The position numbers were made by a program, and so were the translations under genes. A stretch of 12,586 nucleotides of DNA from contig JAQWQN010000265.1 of assembly GCA_029244465.1 (NCBI GenBank), forward strand, positions 1 through 12,586, read 5' to 3'. Source of the DNA: Pseudomonadales bacterium. GTDB taxonomy: Bacteria; Pseudomonadota; Gammaproteobacteria; Pseudomonadales; Azotimanducaceae. The notes below the pieces were generated by a model that was given only the letters and a program-made list of their open reading frames with translations, made no database searches and was not told the DNA's origin. Below, piece after piece: positions 6,854 to 12,586 of the stretch (within the stretch, counting starts at the first letter, position 1; each line of letters begins with the position of its first letter).

Positions 6854-8092
6854 TTAGCGGCGCTCTACTTCCAGCGCATGGAGACTGCCACTATTACCTA
6901 GTACAAATATAGTGGAGTCAGCAACGACCATATTATTTCGTATGCCTTTGCCATCCAATTTGCGTCTACCAAGCAATCGGCCGTCTCTTTGCGCAACAAT
7001 ATGTACGTAGCCTTGTTCGTCCGCAACGACCAAATAGTTGGAAAACGCGATTGGAGCGCTGAGCTTGCGCCGTGCAAAAGACTCCTGGGTCCAGACCACC
7101 TCCCCACTATTTTCATCGATCGCGGTAATGATGTCGTCTTCGTCGACAACATAAATTTGGCTATATCCGCGAGCAAGATCCAAATAGGTCGATATGTCTT
7201 GTTCCCACTGCGGTGAACCATCACGCCGAGAGACAGCTTTCACCCGGCCATGATAAGCGGCGGCAAACACCTGGTTCTGGGACACTATTGGTCGTGAGTC
7301 AACGTCGACCATTCGCTGCAATTCAGATCGGCCTTCCGGTAATATCACCCTGTGTTCCCAAATGGGTTCGCCATTTTCAGAACGAAAAGCGAGTATTTTG
7401 CCGTTTGCAAAGCCCGCGTAGACAATGCCATCTCGTACGACGGGAGAACTCGTTCCGCGCAGCGTTAGAATCGGCACCTGATTGTCATAGGTCCAGACTT
7501 CGGCCCCATCCGAGACATTCATCGCAACAATACGACCATCCATCGTCTGCGCAAAAACGCGCCCATCATCCGCTGCCGGTGTCGACAAAACCTCGCTAAG
7601 AAGATGCGCCCGCCAGCGTTCTTGGCCGGTCGCAATGTCAAAGGCAATCACCTGCCCCTCTGTCGTACCTATGAGCGCCAAACCTTCGCCGATGCCTACG
7701 CCACCACTAATAAAGCTCTGATCCGCGCGATCAAGAAAGTTAAACCGACCGAAGAAACCCGTTTTTATCTGATCGATCTGGGTACGCCAAACCCGCTTAC
7801 CACTAAATCTATCTCGAGACTCGAGCACACCGTAGCCGTCTACCGCAATCACTCGATCAGCAACTAGACCGGGCACAAGGCGGAGGTACTTCTTACCGAG
7901 CCCTTCTCCGACACGACCCTTCCAAACGCGGTCAAGCTTGAACTCCGCATCAAACTTTACAAGTTCAGCGGGTTTTTCGTTCTTTTTTTCTTCGTCTTCT
8001 TCAACCCAAGGGAGCCAAGTAAACCAGCTACAGCCTGCCATCAAGAAACTCATCATCACAACGGAGGACAGTTTAAAAATTGCGCTACTCAT
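6854..8092 (-). CDS. bamB: Outer membrane assembly lipoprotein BamB
   Basis: Lipoprotein of the BAM complex, which folds beta-barrel proteins into the outer membrane. From the ATG at 8090-8092 it has 412 residues. A lipoprotein signal ends in FLMAGC with the lipidated Cys21, followed by Ser, which fits outer-membrane sorting. An acidic linker rich in Glu/Lys (about 31-45) precedes an eight-bladed PQQ-type beta-propeller with repeats such as AFDIATGQERW and AIDENSGEVVW. The BamA-contacting segments known from E. coli are conserved: LTLRGTS (209-215) and DVDSRP (263-268). A longer frame from 8167 would add 25 charged residues ahead of the signal peptide and lie inside yfgM, so I reject it. The start overlaps the yfgM end by eight bases, suggesting coupling. 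It ends TAA, directly followed by the der ATG, and is the only TAA stop in the window. Confidence 0.95.
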   Translation of the reverse strand: MSSAIFKLSSVVMMSFLMAGCSWFTWLPWVEEDEEKKNEKPAELVKFDAEFKLDRVWKGRVGEGLGKKYLRLVPGLVADRVIAVDGYGVLESRDRFSGKRVWRTQIDQIKTGFFGRFNFLDRADQSFISGGVGIGEGLALIGTTEGQVIAFDIATGQERWRAHLLSEVLSTPAADDGRVFAQTMDGRIVAMNVSDGAEVWTYDNQVPILTLRGTSSPVVRDGIVYAGFANGKILAFRSENGEPIWEHRVILPEGRSELQRMVDVDSRPIVSQNQVFAAAYHGRVKAVSRRDGSPQWEQDISTYLDLARGYSQIYVVDEDDIITAIDENSGEVVWTQESFARRKLSAPIAFSNYLVVADEQGYVHIVAQRDGRLLGRRKLDGKGIRNNMVVADSTIFVLGNSGSLHALEVERR

Positions 8093-8846
8093 TCGGCGTA
8101 GTGTCTTCTGTTTCTGACACCAGCTGAGGTTCGGCTTGCTCGGCCTCCGATGCTTCAGCTGCTTCAAGCGTATCTTCCGCCGCTCTTAACGCCTCTGTTA
8201 GCGTATCTGTCATCGTCACAAATTCATCACCAAATGGTGCGGTATTTTCTAGCTTCATATTTAGGAAGGGGCGCGTCTCACCATCACGTAAGCTCTCGAC
8301 CGCGACCTTATAGGACTGATGGGCAAGCTCGATCTCACCCCGAGATGAATGAATATCCCCCTTGGCCTCCAGGACCAACCCGCGATAGCCTTCATTGCGG
8401 ACCGCATCAAGTGTCAGCAAAGCTTCATCTGCGAGCCCCAACTCTCTTTCCAGTTTGGCTAAACGGATACGTGCCAGATCCACGACGATCTCGTCATCCC
8501 CCTCGTTGATGGCTTCTGCCAACAATGTTTGCGCCTTCGCAGCATCACCTTCCGCGACGGCATTTTTCGCTTGGTCTAACAAAGCAAATAGATGTACCGC
8601 GTTGCCTTTAAACTCCTGCCGCAAGATCGAAAGTTGGCCGACCTTTTCTTCAGCCGTGGCTGCTTCATAAGCCTCATACACACGCGTAGACTCGTGTCGC
8701 TCAGTTTCGGAATAGTTCGCAAACCAATTCCAACCAATAATGCTGCCAACCAAGGCGACGACGCCGATGACTAATGCGGTTCCGTTCTCATCCCACCAAC
8801 GCTTCAGCCGGACAAGTTGTTCTTCTTCTTCGAGATACTCAGACAC
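8085..8846 (-). CDS. yfgM: YfgM family membrane-anchored TPR protein
   Basis: YfgM in E. coli is an inner-membrane protein with a periplasmic TPR domain that associates with SecYEG and the chaperone PpiD. The 253-residue product has an acidic/basic cytoplasmic N-terminus containing the typical LVRLKRWWDENG. One membrane segment follows (about 22-43), then a periplasmic helical-repeat domain (about 50-210) including GEIELAHQSYKVAVE. E. coli YfgM is about 206 residues. The extra length here is a low-complexity tail rich in Glu and Ala (about 225-253) that I cannot assign. The start is GTG at 8844-8846, with GGA eight bases upstream, and the N-terminal context fits the family. It lies 52 bases after hisS and overlaps bamB by eight bases, the usual hisS-yfgM-bamB-der order. 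The stop codon is TAG. Confidence 0.9.
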   Translation of the reverse strand: MSEYLEEEEQLVRLKRWWDENGTALVIGVVALVGSIIGWNWFANYSETERHESTRVYEAYEAATAEEKVGQLSILRQEFKGNAVHLFALLDQAKNAVAEGDAAKAQTLLAEAINEGDDEIVVDLARIRLAKLERELGLADEALLTLDAVRNEGYRGLVLEAKGDIHSSRGEIELAHQSYKVAVESLRDGETRPFLNMKLENTAPFGDEFVTMTDTLTEALRAAEDTLEAAEASEAEQAEPQLVSETEDTTPNE

Positions 8847-8898
8847 TCGTTACGTCCATCCTATTTGTTCTTCATTCTCATAATTCTAAACGTCCAGA

Positions 8899-10161
8899 TC
8901 ACGGTCTTTCATCGAGCTTCGACATATGACCGCGCAAATCTGCATTCGTTACCATGTGCTGTTCACCGGACTGCAGATTCTTAACGGCCACAGTCCCTTC
9001 TTCTACTTCCGATTCACCTAGAATCAGTGCCCAGCGTGCACCGCTGCCATCGGCTCGTTTGAGCTGCTTCTTAAAATTGCCTCCGCCCATGTGCACTCGC
9101 ACACGGTAGCGGTCTTCTCTCAGTGTCCGCGCCAGCATTTGCGCAGCGCGCATCATACTCTGTTGTGCAAAACAAACGTACACGTCGACATTGGCGTTTG
9201 GAAGGTCTTGGCAAACCTGTTCGTGCAGCAAGACGATTCGATCCACGCCCATTGCGAATCCAGCCCCAGGCGTTGCCTTGCCACCCAGTTGTTCGACCAA
9301 ACCATCATATCGTCCACCCGCACACACAGTACCCTGAGCCCCAAGTGCGGTTGTCGTCCATTCAAAAACGGTGTGCGTGTAATAGTCCAAGCCTCTAACT
9401 AGGCGATTGTTTACAACGTAGGGAATACGGTGTTCATCGAGCGCACTACAAAGCACTTTGAAATGAGCCAAACTATCATCATCGATGTAGTCCACTAAAT
9501 TCGGTGCGTCAGCTAGGAGCGCCTGAGTGGTTTCGCTTTTGGAATCTAGTATTCGCATTGGATTCGTGGCAAGACGTCGTTGACTGTCCTCATCCAAGTG
9601 TGCGCTAAGCGGTGTCAGGAATGCCACCAGCGCCTCACGATATCGAATTCGAGATGCCTGTGCGCCAATTGTGTTCACTTCTAGTTGCACAAACTCATCA
9701 ATCCCCAACACGCGCCAAAACTCGGCACACATCAGTAGCAGCTCAAAGTCTAGATCCGGACCTTTAAAACCAAATGCCTCTGCACCGATCTGAGCAAACT
9801 GGCGATAACGCCCCTTTTGTGGCTTTTCATAGTGAAACATCGGACCGGCATAGAATACTTTTTGGGTCTGGTTATAGAGTAAGCCATGCTCTTGTAACGA
9901 ACGGACGCAACTCGCTGTTCCTTCTGGACGCAAGCTCAACGAGTCCCCATCTCGATCATTGAGCGTATACATCTCTTTTTCGATGATGTCAGTCGCTTCA
10001 CCAACGCCTCTCGAAAAGAGTTCTGTGAATTCCAGGACAGGTAGCTGCATCTCTTCGTAAGCGAAAGAACGCAGAACAGCGGTCACCGCGTCCTCTACGA
10101 GCCGCCAACGCCTTGCCTCTTGCGGCAAGACATCGCGCATTCCACGCACAGCTTGGACCAT
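8899..10161 (-). CDS. hisS: Histidyl-tRNA synthetase with altered motif 2
   Basis: Class II synthetase that charges tRNA-His. The 420 residues match the bacterial length. Seen in order: GMRDVLPQE (7-15), motif 1 region, TLRPEGT-like LSLRPEGTA (75-83), motif 2 FHYEKPQKGRYRQF (109-122), the histidine-binding HisA motif LVRGLDYYTHTVFEW (254-268) with catalytic Arg256, AGGRYDGL (281-288), motif 3 GFAMGVDRI (301-309), and an anticodon-binding domain (about 325-420). The oddity is in motif 2: nearly all HisRS have FRxE, whereas here His110 (codon CAC) replaces the arginine that contacts the ATP alpha-phosphate (Arg113 by E. coli numbering, as I recall). The rest looks functional and is too complete for HisZ, which lacks the anticodon-binding domain. 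The ATG at 10159-10161 has GGAG nine bases upstream. It lies 48 bases downstream of rodZ. The stop codon is TGA. Confidence 0.95.
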   Translation of the reverse strand: MVQAVRGMRDVLPQEARRWRLVEDAVTAVLRSFAYEEMQLPVLEFTELFSRGVGEATDIIEKEMYTLNDRDGDSLSLRPEGTASCVRSLQEHGLLYNQTQKVFYAGPMFHYEKPQKGRYRQFAQIGAEAFGFKGPDLDFELLLMCAEFWRVLGIDEFVQLEVNTIGAQASRIRYREALVAFLTPLSAHLDEDSQRRLATNPMRILDSKSETTQALLADAPNLVDYIDDDSLAHFKVLCSALDEHRIPYVVNNRLVRGLDYYTHTVFEWTTTALGAQGTVCAGGRYDGLVEQLGGKATPGAGFAMGVDRIVLLHEQVCQDLPNANVDVYVCFAQQSMMRAAQMLARTLREDRYRVRVHMGGGNFKKQLKRADGSGARWALILGESEVEEGTVAVKNLQSGEQHMVTNADLRGHMSKLDERP

Positions 10162-10209
10162 TTACTTCAGCTCCGGCAAGTTACCTGTAATGCAATTAAC
10201 CACGTTCAC

Positions 10210-11109
10210 CTATTGCCCCAAAACGACGGAAGCGACGTTATTACGAGTGTGTGGCGCCAAAGCGATCGACTTTTCATTGAAGCTTACCAATGCACCAGGT
10301 GCGTATCCGAGCAGGACATGAAAGGGCCCCTGGCCCTGAAACTTGAAGGCTCTACCCGGACGACCAAGATCGGCAAAAAGGGTGCCGCCTTCAGCATCTT
10401 TAATCTCTACCCAACATTCTTCCAGAAATTCGAGTTCTAAGCGTTGATCACCAGCAGCCGTCAACGCTCTGAAACCCTCACTATCCGGTTCACCAATCGC
10501 GGTTTGATCCTGTGTCTCTGTCACGCCGATGCGGTCTGCCACAGCGTCGGTCACATCAGACGCCTGACCCGTCAAGGTCGCTAACGTGCCTTCAGCGGCG
10601 ATTACCTCATCGGCATCTTGCACTGCAGCGACTGGTTCGCTTGGGCCAGCTTCAATTCCTGACGCCAGCAATTTCCCTACAGTGCCGGCCAGAACATTGA
10701 CTGCGGCATCCGTTGGTGCAGCGACCTCATCACTGCTCGGCCATGCAGCCCAAACAAGCAAAAGAACTAAACAAAGCACCGCGCCAACAAACGCCGATAG
10801 GGGCAACTGGATCGGCGCTACTCGCGTTTTAGCTCGAACTTGCGGTTGTCTGTTAACCAGTTCCTCCGCTGACAGGCCGCCGACGAGTGGTTCAGGGTCA
10901 AGATCCAGCAACTTGGCATAAGCGCGTATATAGCCCTTAGTGAAAACCCCGCTTGGAAGCCTATCCTGGTCACCCGTTTCAATGGCTTCGACAACGGCTA
11001 TCGACAAATTTAGCGCATCGGCAATATCCCGCTGCGTCAGGTTGCTTACCTCTCGTGCTGAGGCCAGCGTCGAACCCGGCGTCATCTGTCCTATAGTGTC
11101 TTCAGACAT
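10210..11109 (-). CDS. rodZ: Cytoskeletal protein RodZ
   Basis: RodZ spans the inner membrane and links MreB to the elongation machinery that keeps rod shape. The 299-residue product has the standard layout. A cytoplasmic helix-turn-helix domain (about 12-75) includes LTQRDIADALNLS and GVFTKGYIRAYAKLLDLDP. A basic juxtamembrane stretch (about 87-99) precedes one membrane segment (about 102-123). A long periplasmic linker rich in Ala, Glu, Asp and Thr (125-220) leads to the C-terminal DUF4115 beta-domain (about 222-299) with LELEFLEECWVEIKDAEG. The ATG at 11107-11109 lies inside pilF, giving a 19-base overlap, so translation is probably coupled. In many gammaproteobacteria ispG follows rodZ; here hisS follows after 48 bases. 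The stop codon is TAG. Confidence 0.93.
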   Translation of the reverse strand: MSEDTIGQMTPGSTLASAREVSNLTQRDIADALNLSIAVVEAIETGDQDRLPSGVFTKGYIRAYAKLLDLDPEPLVGGLSAEELVNRQPQVRAKTRVAPIQLPLSAFVGAVLCLVLLLVWAAWPSSDEVAAPTDAAVNVLAGTVGKLLASGIEAGPSEPVAAVQDADEVIAAEGTLATLTGQASDVTDAVADRIGVTETQDQTAIGEPDSEGFRALTAAGDQRLELEFLEECWVEIKDAEGGTLFADLGRPGRAFKFQGQGPFHVLLGYAPGALVSFNEKSIALAPHTRNNVASVVLGQ

Positions 11110-11864
11110 TGCTCAGCTCGGTCTTGAAAGAGATTATTCAACGAGAGTCGATAACGGGCTTCCTGATTTTTATCTTTGCTCGCTATCGCTAGCCGCAAAC
11201 CTAAACAGGTACTACGCGCCGTCGGTTTACCCACCCGATTATAGAGAAAAAATCGTTCGTTCGACGCGTCTAGGTTACCACGCTCAAATAGCAATTTGGC
11301 CAACTCGAGATTTGCCCGCGCCAAGCGGAAATTAAGCTCAAGCGCTCTCTGGAAAGAACGTTCCGCGTCGTCCATTTGCGCCAACTGCATAAAAGCCAGC
11401 CCCAAACTCTCGAACACCTGGGGGCGAGCTCGATAGTTGGTATTTTGCGCCAGCTTCCGTAGCGGTAACAAAGCATCGTCGTAACGCGCTTGCTCATACA
11501 AGAAGCTAGCGTAATTGTTTAACGCCTGCGGATCATCGGGATTAATTGTCAAGGCACGTGAAAAATGTTCTTCAGCAAGCGCTGTTTCACCTTCAGCCTG
11601 AAATAAAACCCCTGTTAGCACTAGACCTTCAACACTGAAATTGTCGATTTCAAGGGCCTTCTGCAACGGCACCTTTGCCCGAGCCCAATCTCGCTTTTCC
11701 ATATACCCACGCGCCAGATCCAACTGCGCAAGCAGCCGATCCTCTTTGGGCGCCGGCCCAGGCAATCCGCCTGTGATTTCGGTAATACACCCACTGAGCA
11801 TCGCGCTCGTCAATACCCATAGCAAGCATCTTCGGACTTGGTTCGAATCTATCCTACTGGTCAT
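11091..11864 (-). CDS. pilF: Type IV pilus pilotin lipoprotein PilF/PilW
   Basis: PilF (PilW) is an outer-membrane lipoprotein with TPR repeats that helps localise and multimerise the PilQ secretin of type IV pili. From the ATG at 11862-11864 it has 257 residues. A lipoprotein signal ends in MLSGC with Cys26, and Ile at +2 fits the outer membrane. About six TPR units follow (about 45-215), for example ARGYMEKRDWARAKVPLQKALEID and NYASFLYEQARYDDALLPLRKL. A GTG one codon earlier (11865-11867) is an equal candidate. The rlmN TGA overlaps the ATG as TGATG, so translation is likely coupled. It overlaps rodZ by 19 bases. The rlmN-pilF-rodZ order is typical of type IV-piliated gammaproteobacteria, though no other pilus gene is in view. 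The stop codon is TAG. Confidence 0.92.
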   Translation of the reverse strand: MTSRIDSNQVRRCLLWVLTSAMLSGCITEITGGLPGPAPKEDRLLAQLDLARGYMEKRDWARAKVPLQKALEIDNFSVEGLVLTGVLFQAEGETALAEEHFSRALTINPDDPQALNNYASFLYEQARYDDALLPLRKLAQNTNYRARPQVFESLGLAFMQLAQMDDAERSFQRALELNFRLARANLELAKLLFERGNLDASNERFFLYNRVGKPTARSTCLGLRLAIASKDKNQEARYRLSLNNLFQDRAEQCLKTL

Positions 11865-12586
11865 CACCCTGTGCCAATTGCAATCGTGTTTGCATCCAGC
11901 TTAGCCCTATAGCGCGCTTGGCGCTTAGTGCGGTCCAAAACTTTGCCAACCAATTGCCCACACGCCGCATCAATATCTTCTCCACGTGTCGTCCGCAACA
12001 TTGTCGCGTAACCTGCCCGCATCATTATGGACTGGAAATCCAAAATATCGGCTTTTCTAGGTCGCTGATATTCAGTCCCTGGAAAGGGGTTGAACGGTAT
12101 CAAATTGACCTTACATCGCACGCCTTTAAGCAATTCTGCCAACGCCAGGGCATGCGCTCGTTGATCGTTGACGCCTTTGATCAAAGTGTATTCGATCACT
12201 AATTTTCTAGCTTCACCCAGGTGCTCAACATAACTCTGGCAGGCTTTTTTTAACTGCGCGATGGGGTACTTGCGATTGATCGGAACCAGTACGTTGCGTA
12301 GCTCATCATTCGGGGCGTGCAAAGAGATAGCAAGGGAAACATCGGTCACCTTTGCAAGCTTGTTTATCGCGGGGACAACACCAGCGGTACTAATCGTGAC
12401 GCGACGTTTAGACAAATTAAACGCAAGATCATCCTTCATAATATTAGTCGCAGCGATTGCAGCATCAAAGTTGAGGAGCGGTTCACCCATCCCCATCAAC
12501 ACGATATTGGTGACGGTTCTACCTTCCGCAGCGAGAGCTTGGTTGGCAATTACAAGCTGTCCAACGATCATCGCCGACGAGAGATT
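11864..12586 (-). CDS. rlmN: Dual-specificity 23S rRNA/tRNA methyltransferase RlmN, 3' part
   Basis: RlmN is a radical SAM enzyme that methylates C2 of A2503 in 23S rRNA and of A37 in some tRNAs. Only the last 240 codons are in the window; the gene enters at the right edge at NLSSAMIVGQ, which follows the iron-sulphur cysteine motif in complete RlmN. The CX3CX2C cluster and the first catalytic cysteine are therefore outside. Visible motifs are TNIVLMGMGEPLLN, LSKRRVTISTAGVVPA, AISLHAPND, VNLIPFNPFPG and TTRGEDIDAACGQL. The last carries the methyl-carrying cysteine (Cys355 in E. coli). An ATG at 12569-12571 is internal and not the real start. The TGA stop overlaps the pilF ATG. The fragment looks intact. 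Confidence 0.95.
   Translation of the reverse strand, partial: NLSSAMIVGQLVIANQALAAEGRTVTNIVLMGMGEPLLNFDAAIAATNIMKDDLAFNLSKRRVTISTAGVVPAINKLAKVTDVSLAISLHAPNDELRNVLVPINRKYPIAQLKKACQSYVEHLGEARKLVIEYTLIKGVNDQRAHALALAELLKGVRCKVNLIPFNPFPGTEYQRPRKADILDFQSIMMRAGYATMLRTTRGEDIDAACGQLVGKVLDRTKRQARYRAKLDANTIAIGTG

Noticed and set aside
8093..8167. Longer bamB start, 25 codons upstream
   Set aside because: It would place a charged segment before the lipoprotein signal peptide and lies inside yfgM. The ATG at 8092 puts the lipobox cysteine at residue 21, as expected.
8847..8898. Short frame MRMKNK and a TAGAAT-like box upstream of yfgM
   Set aside because: The frame ends well before the yfgM start and lacks a good ribosome binding site. 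No matching -35 box stands at proper spacing. It is probably chance.

Overview
This is a stretch of gammaproteobacterial housekeeping chromosome, about half G+C by eye. The gene order is the main taxonomic clue. On the minus strand rlmN-pilF-rodZ-hisS-yfgM-bamB-der runs leftward, followed by a plus-strand xseA and a divergent guaB-guaA pair. This is essentially the E. coli/Pseudomonas arrangement, and pilF between rlmN and rodZ is the Pseudomonas-like version. The pilF and bamB products carry lipoprotein signals, so the cell has an outer membrane. I cannot name a genus. I see no mobile element, CRISPR array, tRNA or rRNA, and no sign of transfer.

Layout. Bases 4-3111 (minus): guaB then guaA, the two steps from IMP to GMP. 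Bases 3112-3246: a divergent control region with a candidate guaB promoter and a seven-codon leader frame that ends directly against the guaB ATG. Bases 3247-5444 (plus): xseA (exonuclease VII large subunit), overlapping by ATGA with a secreted M23/LytM-type peptidase gene. Bases 5441-6853 (minus): der, a ribosome-assembly GTPase with a double GTPase domain, interrupted by an in-frame TGA just before its KH-like domain. Its last stop overlaps the peptidase stop in one CTAG. Bases 6854-12586 (minus): bamB, yfgM, hisS, rodZ, pilF and the 3' part of rlmN, all closely spaced or overlapping and probably co-transcribed. The only gene-free stretches are under 140 bases.

The genes serve core functions: guanine nucleotide synthesis (guaB, guaA), DNA repair (xseA), translation and ribosome assembly (rlmN, hisS, der), and envelope construction and cell shape (bamB, yfgM, rodZ, pilF, M23 peptidase).

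I do not see a new multi-gene system. The items most worth a second look are: (1) the TGA that splits der with no change of frame; (2) a histidine in place of the motif 2 arginine of histidyl-tRNA synthetase; (3) the absence of ispG from its usual place between rodZ and hisS; (4) the guaB leader frame; (5) heavy use of TAG stops, 7 of 11 genes; and (6) a cluster of TAGTTAG repeats between guaB and guaA. Items 1 and 2 may share a trivial cause (sequencing, assembly or sample damage), which raw reads would settle.
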